The translations under genes and the position numbers were made by a program. A stretch of 64,000 nt of DNA from Streptomyces deccanensis (GTDB lineage: Bacteria > Actinomycetota > Actinomycetes > Streptomycetales > Streptomycetaceae): assembly GCF_022385335.1 (NCBI RefSeq), contig NZ_CP092431.1:2790001-2854000 (forward strand). Direction: 5' to 3'. The stretch's first letter is position 1; each line of letters opens with the position of its first letter. Below are positions 8,029 to 18,614 of this stretch, one piece after another. Below the pieces are notes generated by a model. It was not told the origin of the DNA and made no database searches. It saw nothing but the letters and a program-made list of their open reading frames with translations.

Positions 8029-8781
8029 CTAAGCCTCGGCGGGGACCCTGAGGGCGGCCAGGACCGGCAGGTGGTCCGTGGCCGCCCTCAGGTCGTCGTG
8101 GGTGATGCCGGGGTGGTCGAGGGGGACGCCGCAGCCGAGGACCTCGATGCCGCCGGTGGCCAGGATCGCGTCGATGCGCTGGTGGGGGTCGGTGGGGGTG
8201 GAGGTGTACTCGCCGCCCCACGGCGTGGTGCTCCAGCAGTCCTGCAGTTCACCGGCGAGGCGGCGGAACGTACGGCCCTGCGGACGCTCATTGAGGTCGC
8301 CGCCCGCCACCGCGTGCGGCACGCCCAGGCCGGCGAGGTGGTCCAGGAGCATGCCGCCCTGCTCGTACCGCTCGTCCTTGTGGAGGGAGAGGTGGCAGGA
8401 CAGGACGCCGAGGCGGGCGCGGCCGAAGCGGACCACCGCCGTGGCGAAGCCGCGCCGGTGCAGGCCGGGGGTGAGGGGCAGCAGGACGTCCTCGGTCTGC
8501 TCGACCGTGGCGCGCAGACCGCACAGCAGCGCGGGGCCGGAGGCGGTGGCGCCGCCGGAGAGGGTGACCAGACCGGAGGCCGCGGCGAGCCGCGCGAGTT
8601 TCTTGCGCCAGCGGAAGAAGCGGGGGGCCTCCTGGATCAGGACCAGGTCGGGGGCGCAGGCGGTGATCACGCGGGCGAGGGCGTCCGTGTCGTCGCGCAT
8701 GGAGCGGATGTTGTAGCTGAGGACGCGAATGGTTGCCGAACCGTCCGGGTTCGTGCGGGAGTTGGGGAGCGGGGTCACCAT
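8029..8781 (-). CDS. Endonuclease/exonuclease/phosphatase-family hydrolase
   Basis: 250-residue metal-dependent hydrolase of the EEP (DNase I-like) fold. Visible landmarks: RVLSYNIRSMRDD (metal-binding Asn), LILIQEAP-like metal Glu (VLIQEAPRF), LSCHLSLHKDER, AGGDLNERPQG (catalytic Asp-x-Asn) and ITHDDLRAATDHLPV (catalytic His). Substrate could be nucleic acid, a phosphoinositide-like lipid or sphingolipid. No Shine-Dalgarno precedes the ATG; TATCTT ends 7 nt upstream, so the mRNA is probably leaderless. It converges with the ECF operon, 15 bp apart. Confidence 0.88.
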   Translation of the reverse strand: MVTPLPNSRTNPDGSATIRVLSYNIRSMRDDTDALARVITACAPDLVLIQEAPRFFRWRKKLARLAAASGLVTLSGGATASGPALLCGLRATVEQTEDVLLPLTPGLHRRGFATAVVRFGRARLGVLSCHLSLHKDERYEQGGMLLDHLAGLGVPHAVAGGDLNERPQGRTFRRLAGELQDCWSTTPWGGEYTSTPTDPHQRIDAILATGGIEVLGCGVPLDHPGITHDDLRAATDHLPVLAALRVPAEA

Positions 8782-8851
8782 GGGGATCAAGATACGCCCA
8801 CGAGCTCGGGTGCATTTGTCCGCTTGCGACTGCCGGTGCGTCGTGGTTCCT

Positions 8852-8913
8852 CGCGCGCACGCGGCGGAGCCGCATATCGACACAGCCCCGCGCCCCAGAA
8901 ACGGGGCGCGGGG
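8852..8913. repeat. Type-B intergenic repeat with glkA terminator hairpin
   Basis: Contains a perfect 11-bp stem, CCCCGCGCCCC and complement (8886-8913), just downstream of the glkA stop. The attached block with CGGCGGAGCCGCATATCGAC recurs almost identically, inverted, at 29300-29352. Confidence 0.75.
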
Positions 8914-8930
8914 TTGCCGCCGGGCGGTGG

Positions 8931-9884
8931 TTACATGATCGGGTCGGGTTCTCTCGCGAGGTCCGCCGCGCCCACGAGGCCCGCCTCGTTGCCCAGCCGG
9001 GCGGCGATCACTTCGGCGACCGGGCGCCAGTTGCCGCCCACGAGCCAGCGCTTGTAGGACTTGCGGATGGGGTCGAGGACCAGTTCGCCCTCGTCCGACA
9101 GGCCGCCGCCGACGATGAAGGCGGAGGGGTCGAAGAGGGACGCGAGGTCGGCGAGGCCCGCTCCGGCCCAGCGGGCGAGTTCGCGGTAGGAGTCGACGGC
9201 GACCGGGTCGCCCTGGCGGGCGGCCATCGAGATGTGCTTGCCCTCGATGCCGTCGGGGGTGCCGTCGCCGAGGCCGAGCAGCAGCTCCGCGTTCTCCGGG
9301 GTGGCGTTGGCGCGCTGCTTGGCGTACCGGACGAGGGCGCGGCCGGAGGCGTACTGCTCCCAGCAGCCCTGGCTGCCGCAGCCGCAGAGCAGGCCGTCGG
9401 GGACCATGCGGATGTGGCCGAACTCGGCGGCCACGCCGTAGTGCCCGCGGCGCAGCTTGTTGCCGATGATGATGCCGCCGCCGAGACCGGTGCCGAGGGT
9501 GATGCAGATGACGTTGCGGTGGCCCTTGCCCGCGCCGAACTTGTACTCGCCCCAGGCGGCGGCGTTGGCGTCGTTCTCCACGACGACCGGCAGGCCCACG
9601 CGGGCCTCGACCTTCTCCTTGAGCGGCTCGTTGCGCCAGTCGATGTTGGGGGCGAAGTAGACCGTCGACCGCTGACGGTTGACATAGCCGGCCGCGCCGA
9701 TGCCGACACCGACGATCTCGTGTCCGGCTCGCGCGCCCTCGACGGCGGCGGCGATGGCGTCCACGATCCCCTCGGGCGTGCCCGGGGTCGGCACCTTGTG
9801 CGTCGAGAGGATGTTGCCTTCCTCGTCGACCACACCGGCCGCGATCTTGGTACCGCCGATGTCGACGCCGATGGTGAGTCCCAT
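8931..9884 (-). CDS. glkA: ROK-family glucokinase
   Basis: Glucose kinase, 317 residues, feeding glycolysis; in Streptomyces GlkA also mediates carbon catabolite repression. The N-terminal phosphate loop is GVDIGGTKIAAGVVD, the substrate loop has ENDANAAAWGE, and the ROK zinc motif is CGCGSQGCWEQYASG. Length is the family norm. It lies 95 bp downstream of the DUF5304 gene and 58 bp before the next repeat hairpin. Identity as GlkA is supported by sequence and by neighbours. Confidence 0.95.
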   Translation of the reverse strand: MGLTIGVDIGGTKIAAGVVDEEGNILSTHKVPTPGTPEGIVDAIAAAVEGARAGHEIVGVGIGAAGYVNRQRSTVYFAPNIDWRNEPLKEKVEARVGLPVVVENDANAAAWGEYKFGAGKGHRNVICITLGTGLGGGIIIGNKLRRGHYGVAAEFGHIRMVPDGLLCGCGSQGCWEQYASGRALVRYAKQRANATPENAELLLGLGDGTPDGIEGKHISMAARQGDPVAVDSYRELARWAGAGLADLASLFDPSAFIVGGGLSDEGELVLDPIRKSYKRWLVGGNWRPVAEVIAARLGNEAGLVGAADLAREPDPIM

Positions 9885-9979
9885 GAATCCCTCAGTTTCG
9901 GTCGAGCCCCGCTACGGCCAACCGTACCCGAGGCCCTGCCCCGGGACTCCCGGCGTCCGCCCGGCGGACGGGCCCGCCG

Positions 9980-10519
9980 TCAGTCCAGGTCGATGCGCTC
10001 CCCGGGGCCCGGATCGTCCCCCTGGTCACGGCGTGCCTGGTGGCCGGTGTCCCGGTTCGTCCAGCGGCGCTCCTGGGCCTCGACGGCGGAGCGGTACGCG
10101 GCGAGGAGTTCACCGCCGGCGGCGGCGAGGTGGTCGAAGACGTCCGGGTTGCGTTCGATGACCGGTTCGACGGCGGCCTTGGCCTGGCGGACGACCTGGT
10201 TGACCATCTGCTGGGCCGCGCCGCCGGCGACCGCGCCGAGCAGCGGCGACTGGAGCCCGGACAGCTTGTCCGCGACGGTGTCGACCAGCTTGCGCAGTTC
10301 CTCGGCGGCCGAGCCGGGGGGCGGCCCGTAGCGGGCGCGGCGGCGGGCCTTCTCCGCGATCAGGTCCTCCTCGCACGCCGTCGCCCAGGCGTCGGCGTCG
10401 GTGGCGCGCGCACGGTCGCTCTCGCGTCCCTGCTCGGCCGTCCGCGCCTCCTCGGCCGCGTCCCTGCGCGCGGCCGCGTCCTCGCGCGCGGCGTCGGACG
10501 GGGGGCGCTCTTCGCTCAT
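9980..10519 (-). CDS. DUF5304-like protein
   Basis: 179 residues. The N-terminal 60 residues are Arg/Glu/Ala-rich and probably coiled-coil or disordered. The centre (AAEELRKLVDTVADKLSGLQ through QMVNQVVRQAKAAVEPVIER) is predicted amphipathic helix. There is no signal peptide or membrane helix. It lies between the ArsA-like ATPase and glkA on the same strand with gaps of 57 and 95 bp, so all three may share a transcript. Function unknown. Confidence 0.85.
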   Translation of the reverse strand: MSEERPPSDAAREDAAARRDAAEEARTAEQGRESDRARATDADAWATACEEDLIAEKARRRARYGPPPGSAAEELRKLVDTVADKLSGLQSPLLGAVAGGAAQQMVNQVVRQAKAAVEPVIERNPDVFDHLAAAGGELLAAYRSAVEAQERRWTNRDTGHQARRDQGDDPGPGERIDLD

Positions 10520-10576
10520 GGCGGGCTCCTGCCTACGGTTCGTACCTTCGACGTTACCCGAACGGGCGTATGCGGT

Positions 10577-11755
10577 TCACCGGGTCCGGGGCCACAACTG
10601 CGGGTCCGGCGCGAATCGGATCCTCAGGGAGCCCTCGCGCAGGGCCGCGCCGTCGACCGTGCACCGGCGCAGCGCCGACGGCAGCGGAACGATACGGCGG
10701 AACTGGCCGGCCGTGACGACCAACTCGTCGCCGCGCCGGATGAGATCCAGCTCGTCCCGTATCGCGCCGGGCAGCGGGATGTGCCACACGAGCACGCCCT
10801 CGTCCGCGAGGTTGTCGGTGACGGGCCAGACGACGCGTGCGGGAGCGTCACCCGTACCGGGGACGCCGAGGGCGGTGAGGTCGTCGAGGCCGCGGGGGTC
10901 GTGTCCGAGGTGGCCGACACCCCGTACGGGCCGGCCCTCGCCCTGCTCCTCCCACTCCTCCAGCGCCTTGCGCTGCTGGGCGACGAGGCCGGCGAGCCAG
11001 GTGTCGTGGACGCCCTGGGGCAGGACGCGGTTGGCGATCAGCAGGTCGACGGGGAGGGCCCGCAGGGCGAGTCCGACGCGCGCGAGGCGGATGTGGTCGG
11101 CGCCGGCCGGGCCGGGCTCGGCGACCAGGCGCACGCTGGTCCCGGGGTCCTCGACGATCGCGGCGACGGCGGCCAGCTCGACGTCCCAGCGGGCGGCCGT
11201 CTCGTAGAGCCACTCGGCAGGCATCGGCACCCCGGCGAGCCGTCCGAGGACCGGGCGCAGCGCGCGGGCCGCCTGCCGCTCCGGCGGGAGCAGTCGGCGC
11301 AGGTAGCGCCGCAGTTCCTCGGGGAGGCCGAGCAGGGCGAGGGCCTGCGGCGCGGGGGGCAGGTCGACGACGAGGAGGTCGTACGCCTCCGACAGCGCGG
11401 CGTCACGCAGCGCCCGCAGCAGGGCGAGTTCCTCGGCGCCGGGCAGGGGCGTGAGTTCCTCGGCGTCCAGCCGTCCCGCGCCGAGCAGGTCGAGGACGGA
11501 GGCGGCGCGCTCCTGGAACGCGACGAGGTCCTCGCGGAAGCCGGCCGCGGCGTCGGGGCGCCAGGCGGTGAGGTTCGGTGCCACCCGCACGGGCTCGGGT
11601 CCCGTGGCCGTGGCGAGGGCCGCGCCCAGCCCGTCCGTGCGGTCGGCGCTCAGCACGAGCGTCCGCATGCCCGCCCGGGCCGCGTCCAACGCCGTGGCCG
11701 CGGCGACCGTCGTACGGCCGCTGCCGCCTTGCCCGGTGATCAGGATGGTGCGCAT
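10577..11755 (-). CDS. ArsA/GET3-like ATPase with altered P-loop
   Basis: 392 residues. The N-terminal P-loop NTPase fold shows TGQGGSGRTTVAAATALDAA, then LVLSADRTDGLGAAL, a switch-like VVDLPPAPQALALL, and ArsA-type helical insertion sequences. In canonical ArsA/MinD proteins this loop is GKGGVGKTT; here both lysines are replaced (Gln and Arg), so ATP hydrolysis may be weak or absent. The family member nearest in actinobacteria is the anion-transporting ATPase group, but no ars genes are nearby. TACCGT lies 8 nt before the ATG with no Shine-Dalgarno, suggesting a leaderless mRNA. Confidence 0.85.
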   Translation of the reverse strand: MRTILITGQGGSGRTTVAAATALDAARAGMRTLVLSADRTDGLGAALATATGPEPVRVAPNLTAWRPDAAAGFREDLVAFQERAASVLDLLGAGRLDAEELTPLPGAEELALLRALRDAALSEAYDLLVVDLPPAPQALALLGLPEELRRYLRRLLPPERQAARALRPVLGRLAGVPMPAEWLYETAARWDVELAAVAAIVEDPGTSVRLVAEPGPAGADHIRLARVGLALRALPVDLLIANRVLPQGVHDTWLAGLVAQQRKALEEWEEQGEGRPVRGVGHLGHDPRGLDDLTALGVPGTGDAPARVVWPVTDNLADEGVLVWHIPLPGAIRDELDLIRRGDELVVTAGQFRRIVPLPSALRRCTVDGAALREGSLRIRFAPDPQLWPRTR

Positions 11756-11924
11756 GGGGGTGAACGGTAACTCAGCGGGGGGCACCCCGGCGCCGCCGCG
11801 GGTTGGGCCGGGGGTGGGAGGCGCTTACCGGCGCTGACAGGGCACCGCCTGCGCCCACCCTCCCCCATCGCCCCGGCGGCACGACTGCCCGCAGGGGGCC
11901 GGGGGAAAGAGGGCGAAGCCCGAC

Positions 11925-11960
11925 TTCTCAGGGGCGCGGGGAACTGCGCGATCAGCCACG
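11925..11960. repeat. Intergenic repeat, single core
   Basis: One copy of the GGGGCGCGGGGAACTGCGCGA core lies in the 307-bp gap between the ArsA-like gene and the SRPBCC gene. The rest of that gap shows no convincing ORF or RNA structure. Confidence 0.7.
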
Positions 11961-12062
11961 ACGAACCCGCAGCCGCCCAGCATCCCGACCCCCCGAGCTG
12001 TCACGCGCCCGACGGCACCCTCCACCACCACCGCGAGTCGGGTGGGCGGGTGGGCAAAAAAC

Positions 12063-12503
12063 CTACGCCCCCGACTCCACCCGCTTCTTCAGCCCCGCCA
12101 GCGCCCGATCGATGATGACCTTCTCCGCCTTGCGCTTGATCATCCCGAGCATGGGGATCTTGACGTCGACGGTCAGCTGGTACGTCACCTCGGTCACCGA
12201 GTCACTCACCGGCTTGAGGATGTAGGACCCGTCCAGGGAGCGGAGCATCTGGGACTTGACCAGCGTCCACGAGACCTCGTTCGCCCCGGTCCAGGTGTAC
12301 CCCAGCGTCTGGTCGTCCTTGATCGCGCCCGCGTCCATGACCAGTCGGACCTGCTCGGCCCGCCCCTGCGCGTCCGTCCGGAGGACCTCCGCCTCCTTCA
12401 CCTCACCCGTCCAGTCCGGGTAGCGGGCGAAGTCGGCGATCACTCCCATGACGTCGGCCGCCGCAGCCTCGATCGTGATGCTCGAACTCGTGAATTCCGC
12501 CAT
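12063..12503 (-). CDS. SRPBCC-family (START-like) protein
   Basis: 146 residues forming a single helix-grip domain: SSSITIEAAAADVMGVIADF, RYPDWTGEVKEAEVL, a central beta-sheet and a long C-terminal helix (RKAEKVIIDRALAGLKKRV). Such proteins bind hydrophobic ligands or act as cyclases or CoQ-binding chaperones; no catalytic residues identify this one. GGAGGAG lies 8 nt before the ATG. Confidence 0.88.
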   Translation of the reverse strand: MAEFTSSSITIEAAAADVMGVIADFARYPDWTGEVKEAEVLRTDAQGRAEQVRLVMDAGAIKDDQTLGYTWTGANEVSWTLVKSQMLRSLDGSYILKPVSDSVTEVTYQLTVDVKIPMLGMIKRKAEKVIIDRALAGLKKRVESGA

Positions 12504-12610
12504 CGCCGTGGCTCCTCCAGAGACGTTCCGGTGAGGGAGGTGGGTGCGCACGTATGTGCAGCGTGAAGGCTACCGCGCGCCCGCCGAAGCCTCGTCACCC
12601 CACCCGGCGT

Positions 12611-13408
12611 TCACCACTCCAGCGCCCACGGCTTCCCGCTCCCCGCGAAGTGCCCCACATTCACACACTCCGTCGCCCCGATCCGCATCCGCCGCGCCAA
12701 CGGCTGGTGGACATGGCCGAACAGCGAGTACCGGGGCCGGGTCTTCCGGATCGCCTCCAGCAACGCCCGGCTGCCGCGCTCGAATCGGCGGGCCACCGTG
12801 TCGTAGACCAGTTCGGGCACTTCCGGGGGGATGTGCGTGCAGAGCACGTCGACCTCCCCCACCGCCTCGATCTTGGCCGCGTACTCCTCGTCGCTGATCT
12901 CGTAGGGCGTCCGCATGGGCGTGACGAGCCCGCCGCCCACGAAACCGAAGACCCGGCCGCCGATCTCCACCCGTTCGCCGTCGAGGACGGTCGTCCCCGG
13001 TCCCGCGTACTCCGGCCACAGGCGTGGCATATCGACATTGCCGTAGGTGGCGTACGTCGGTGTGGGAAAGGCCGCGAACAGCTCGGCGTACTGCTTGCGG
13101 ACGGCCTTCTCGATCACGGTGGAGCGGTCCTCGCCCACGCCCGCCCAGAGGCGGGCCCCGAGTTCGCGGGCCTCCTCGAACCGCCGGGCGGTACGCAGTT
13201 CGACGAGCCGGGTGGCGTTCTCGGCGCCGAAGAGGTCGGGGAAGATGCCGCGGGAGTGGTCGGCGTAGTCGAGGAAGAGGACCAGGTCGCCCAGGCACAC
13301 CAGGGCGTCGGCGCCCTCACCCGCTCTGGCCAGGTCGTGCGCGTTGCCGTGCACGTCGCTGACCACGTGGATGCGCGTTCTGCCGTTACCGTCCGGTGTG
13401 CGTGCCAT
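12611..13408 (-). CDS. Metallophosphoesterase
   Basis: 265-residue calcineurin-like phosphoesterase. Metal-ligand motifs appear in order: SDVHGN, CLGDLVLFLDYAD, YGNVDMP, CTHIPPEVPELV and FGHVHQPLARR. It has no signal peptide, so it is probably cytoplasmic; substrate unknown. A TACGCT hexamer ends 8 nt before the ATG and there is no ribosome site, consistent with a leaderless transcript. It is divergent from fadD. Confidence 0.9.
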   Translation of the reverse strand: MARTPDGNGRTRIHVVSDVHGNAHDLARAGEGADALVCLGDLVLFLDYADHSRGIFPDLFGAENATRLVELRTARRFEEARELGARLWAGVGEDRSTVIEKAVRKQYAELFAAFPTPTYATYGNVDMPRLWPEYAGPGTTVLDGERVEIGGRVFGFVGGGLVTPMRTPYEISDEEYAAKIEAVGEVDVLCTHIPPEVPELVYDTVARRFERGSRALLEAIRKTRPRYSLFGHVHQPLARRMRIGATECVNVGHFAGSGKPWALEW

Positions 13409-13722
13409 GACGATCAAGCGTAGGCGTGTGCGGCATACGTGAACAGAGCCGGTCGCACGTGCGGTTACTGGCCAGTCAGCAAGTGAGGGGATTATTCTTC
13501 CCGGGGAGAGCCCCCATGTGTGACGCGGAGAACATCTCACCGGACCCCCCTCGCGGAGAGGCCATACCGACGGGTAACGTCCGGGCAGTCCAGTTGTGCT
13601 CAGGTTTTCAACCAGTAAGGCCAAAGGATCCACAGGGGACCTGAGCGCTCGCCCCAGCCTTGGACCGCACCGTCGCAGCAACACAGAGTCGTGGCGCCGG
13701 CGCCCTATGAGGAGCAGCAGTC
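13409..13722. promoter_or_regulatory. Divergent intergenic region with a 10-bp palindrome
   Basis: This 314-bp gap separates the phosphoesterase and fadD starts. It holds a perfect ACTGGCCAGT palindrome (13467-13476), positioned where a TetR-type fatty-acid regulator could act, and an A/T-rich GATTATTCT stretch nearby that may be a -10 box. The small reading frames inside it lack ribosome sites and are not called. Confidence 0.4.
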
Positions 13723-15519
13723 TTGCGCGAGTTCAGCCTTCCGGCTTTGTACGAGGTCCCGACGGACGGCAATCTGACCGACATCGTCCGCAGAAACGCC
13801 GCGCAGCATCCCGATGTCGCCGTCATCGCCCGCAAGGTGGGCGGCGCCTGGCAGGACGTGAACGCCGTCCAGTTCCTCGCCGAGGTACGGACGGCCGCGA
13901 AGGGGCTGATCGCCGCCGGGGTCCAGCCCGGTGACCGGGTCGGGCTGATGTCGCGTACCCGGTACGAGTGGACCCTGCTGGACTTCGCGATCTGGACGGC
14001 CGGCGCGGTCACCGTGCCGGTGTACGAGACCAGCTCGCCGGAGCAGGTGCAGTGGATCCTCGCCGACTCGGGCGCGACCGCCATGATCGTGGAGCTGGAC
14101 GGGCACTCGGCCGCCGTCGAGTCGGTGCGCGACTCGCTGCCGGCGCTGAAGCACGTCTGGCAGATCGAGGGCGGCGGGGTGGAGGAGCTGGGCCGCCTCG
14201 GCCAGGACGTCACCGACGCGGCCGTCGACGAGCGCAGTTCGATGGCGAAGGCCGACGATCCGGCGACCATCGTCTACACCTCCGGCACCACCGGCCGCCC
14301 GAAGGGCTGCGTGCTCACCCACCGCAGCTTCTTCGCCGAGTGCGGGAACGTGGTGGAGCGGCTGCGGCCCCTGTTCCGCACGGGCGAGTGCTCGGTCCTG
14401 CTCTTCCTCCCCCTCGCGCACGTCTTCGGGCGGCTCGTGCAGGTCGCGCCGATGATGGCGCCGATCAAGCTGGGCACCGTACCGGACATCAAGAACCTCA
14501 CCGACGAGCTGGCCTCCTTCCGGCCGACGCTGATCCTCGGTGTGCCGCGGGTGTTCGAGAAGGTCTACAACTCGGCGCGGGCCAAGGCGCAGGCGGACGG
14601 CAAGGGCAAGATCTTCGACAAGGCCGCGGACACGGCGATCGCGTACAGCAAGGCGCTGGACACCGCCTCGGGCCCGGCCCTCGGCCTGAAGATCAAGCAC
14701 AAGGTGTTCGACAGGCTCGTCTACAGCAAGCTGCGCGCGGTGCTCGGCGGCAAGGGCGAGTACGCGATCTCGGGCGGCGCCCCGCTGGGCGAGCGCCTCG
14801 GCCACTTCTTCCGGGGCATCGGTTTCACGGTCCTGGAGGGCTACGGCCTCACCGAGTCCTGCGCCGCGACCGCGTTCAACCCCTGGGACCGGCAGAAGAT
14901 CGGTACGGTCGGACAGCCGCTGCCGGGGTCCGTCATCCGGATCGCGGACGACGGGGAGGTGCTGCTGCACGGCGAGCACCTGTTCAAGGAGTACTGGAAC
15001 AACCCGGGCGCGACCGAGGAGGCGCTGGCCGACGGCTGGTTCCACACCGGCGACATCGGCACCCTCGACGAGGACGGCTATCTCAGCATCACGGGCCGCA
15101 AGAAGGAGATCATCGTCACCGCGGGCGGCAAGAACGTCGCCCCGGCCGTGATCGAGGACCGTATCCGCGCCCACGCGCTGGTCGCGGAGTGCATGGTGGT
15201 GGGTGACGGGCGGCCGTTCGTCGGCGCGCTGGTCACCATCGACGAGGAGTTCCTGGGCCGTTGGGCCGCCGAGCACGGCAAGCCGACGGGTTCCACCGCG
15301 GCGTCGCTGAGCGCGGACGCCGATCTGAACGCGGCCGTTCAGGCCGCGATCGACGACGGCAACGCCGCGGTGTCGAAGGCGGAATCGGTGCGGAAGTTCC
15401 GCATTCTGTCCTCCCAGTTCACGGAGGAGTCGGGCCACCTGACGCCGTCCCTGAAGCTCAAGCGCAACGTGGTGGCGAAGGACTACGCGGACGAGATCGA
15501 GGCGATCTACCAGAAGTAG
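13723..15519 (+). CDS. fadD: Long-chain fatty acid-CoA ligase
   Basis: AMP-forming acyl-CoA synthetase, 598 residues, activating fatty acids for beta-oxidation or lipid synthesis. The P-loop YTSGTTGRPKGCVLTH begins near residue 184, the A5 motif is EGYGLTESCAATAF, followed by GWFHTGDIGTLDEDGYL, GRKKEIIVTAGGKNV and a C-terminal region with the conserved Lys (LTPSLKLKRNVV). TTG is the start, with GAGGAG 8 nt upstream. It converges on the cholesterol oxidase gene across a short hairpin. Confidence 0.93.
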   Translation: MREFSLPALYEVPTDGNLTDIVRRNAAQHPDVAVIARKVGGAWQDVNAVQFLAEVRTAAKGLIAAGVQPGDRVGLMSRTRYEWTLLDFAIWTAGAVTVPVYETSSPEQVQWILADSGATAMIVELDGHSAAVESVRDSLPALKHVWQIEGGGVEELGRLGQDVTDAAVDERSSMAKADDPATIVYTSGTTGRPKGCVLTHRSFFAECGNVVERLRPLFRTGECSVLLFLPLAHVFGRLVQVAPMMAPIKLGTVPDIKNLTDELASFRPTLILGVPRVFEKVYNSARAKAQADGKGKIFDKAADTAIAYSKALDTASGPALGLKIKHKVFDRLVYSKLRAVLGGKGEYAISGGAPLGERLGHFFRGIGFTVLEGYGLTESCAATAFNPWDRQKIGTVGQPLPGSVIRIADDGEVLLHGEHLFKEYWNNPGATEEALADGWFHTGDIGTLDEDGYLSITGRKKEIIVTAGGKNVAPAVIEDRIRAHALVAECMVVGDGRPFVGALVTIDEEFLGRWAAEHGKPTGSTAASLSADADLNAAVQAAIDDGNAAVSKAESVRKFRILSSQFTEESGHLTPSLKLKRNVVAKDYADEIEAIYQK

Positions 15520-15527
15520 CAACCCAT

Positions 15528-15546
15528 ACCGGCCGTACGGGCCGGT
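15528..15546. terminator. Bidirectional hairpin between fadD and cholesterol oxidase
   Basis: A 7-bp stem (ACCGGCC and complement) with a 5-nt loop in the 31-bp gap between two convergent genes; it could end transcription from both sides. Confidence 0.55.
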
Positions 15547-15550
15547 CGGC

Positions 15551-17248
<1,698 letters not shown>

Positions 17249-17296
17249 CTACCGGGGTGCCGGGTGCTCCCGGAAGGCGACTACCGGTCGTCTTGT

Positions 17297-17330
17297 GGCT
17301 GGTCGCGCAGTTCCCCGCGCCCCTCACGGG
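17297..17330. repeat. Intergenic repeat, single core
   Basis: One core in TCGCGCAGTTCCCCGCGCCCC orientation, immediately beyond the stop of the GT4 glycosyltransferase gene. Confidence 0.65.
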
Positions 17331-17331
17331 G

Positions 17332-18474
17332 CTACAGCAACGTTTTCAAAGTTTCTGCCAACAGGTCCCAGCGCCATTTCTCCTCCACCCACTCGCGGCC
17401 CCGCTGTCCCATGCGTTCCCGTAGCTCCGGGTCGCCGAGGAGGGTGGTGATGCGTTCCGCGGCCTCCGTGGGGGAGCCGCCCCGGACGACCCAGCCGGTC
17501 TCGCCGTCGAGGACGGCGTCGGGGGCGCCGCCGGAGTCGCCCGCGACGACGGGCAGGCCGGTGGCGGAGGCCTCCAGGTAGACGATTCCGAGGCCCTCGA
17601 CGTCCAGGCCGCCTCGGCGGGTGCGGCACGGCATGGCGAAGACGTCGCCGGCGCCGTAGTGGGCGGGCAGCTCGGACCAGGGGACGGCGCCGGTGAACCG
17701 GACGGACCCGGCCACCCCGGTCTCGTGGGCGAGCCGGCGCAGCTCCTTCTCGTACGGGCCGCCGCCGACGATCAGGAGCACCGCCTCCGGCTCCGCCGCG
17801 AGGATCCCGGGCATCGCCCGGATCAGCGTGTCCTGTCCCTTGCGCGGCACGAGCCGCGAGACGCAGACGACGACCGGCCGGTCGGTGAGCCCCAGCCGGG
17901 CGCGGACCTCGGCGCCGCCGGAGCCCGGGTGGAACGTCTTCTCGTCGACGCCGGGCGGCAGTTGGACCATCCGCCCGGCCGCCTCCGGGGTGAGGGCCGC
18001 GGCGATCCGGGAGCGGGTGTACTCGCCCAGGTAGGTGATCGTGTCCGTGCCCTCGCCGATCCGCCGCAGCAGCTGCCGGGCGGCGGGCAACTGCGCCCAG
18101 CCCGCCTCGTGGCCGTGCGTGGTGGCCACCAGCCGCTCCGCGCCCGCCCGGCGCAGCGCGGGGGCCATCAGGCCGAGCGGGGCCGCCGCGCCGAACCAGA
18201 CCGACGTACAGCCGTGCTCGCGCAGCAGCGAGACCGCGCGGCGGGTGACGGCGGGCGTCGGCAGCAGCATGGTCGTCCGGTCGCGGACGACGGTGAAGGG
18301 CTGCTCGGCGTCGAAGGCGGCGGTCGCCTCCACGCCCTCCCGGCTCCGCTTCCACGTCGACGCGTAGACGACCAGGCGCTCGGGGTCCAGCCGCAGCGCC
18401 ATGTTGTGCAGGAACGCCTGGATGCCGCCGGGCCGGGGCGGGAAGTCGTTGGTCACGATCAGGGTCTTGTGCAT
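17332..18474 (-). CDS. GT4 glycosyltransferase (PimB'-like)
   Basis: 380-residue GT-B retaining glycosyltransferase, probably a GDP-mannose-dependent phosphatidylinositol-mannoside mannosyltransferase. Evidence: acceptor-side PPRPGGIQAFLHN, donor-side VSRLVPRKGQDTLI, and the E-x7-E motif in EGLGIVYLEASATGLPVVA. TAGGGT ends 8 nt before the ATG and there is no ribosome site, so it may be leaderless. It is divergent from a GT87 membrane glycosyltransferase, which supports a lipid-glycosylation role (inference). Confidence 0.88.
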   Translation of the reverse strand: MHKTLIVTNDFPPRPGGIQAFLHNMALRLDPERLVVYASTWKRSREGVEATAAFDAEQPFTVVRDRTTMLLPTPAVTRRAVSLLREHGCTSVWFGAAAPLGLMAPALRRAGAERLVATTHGHEAGWAQLPAARQLLRRIGEGTDTITYLGEYTRSRIAAALTPEAAGRMVQLPPGVDEKTFHPGSGGAEVRARLGLTDRPVVVCVSRLVPRKGQDTLIRAMPGILAAEPEAVLLIVGGGPYEKELRRLAHETGVAGSVRFTGAVPWSELPAHYGAGDVFAMPCRTRRGGLDVEGLGIVYLEASATGLPVVAGDSGGAPDAVLDGETGWVVRGGSPTEAAERITTLLGDPELRERMGQRGREWVEEKWRWDLLAETLKTLL

Positions 18475-18614
18475 CGCCGCCGACCCTACCGAACGGGCGC
18501 GGGACCGCCGCCGCCAGGCACATCCACCCGGCCACGCTTCACGGCGGCCTCACAGCCCGACGGGGGATCATGTTGCTCACCGACACGGACCAGCGCGGAC
18601 GGACAGGGACTCAC

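Noticed and set aside
13426..13644. A 72-codon frame upstream of fadD
   Set aside because: No ribosome site, non-biased third positions and position in a promoter region.
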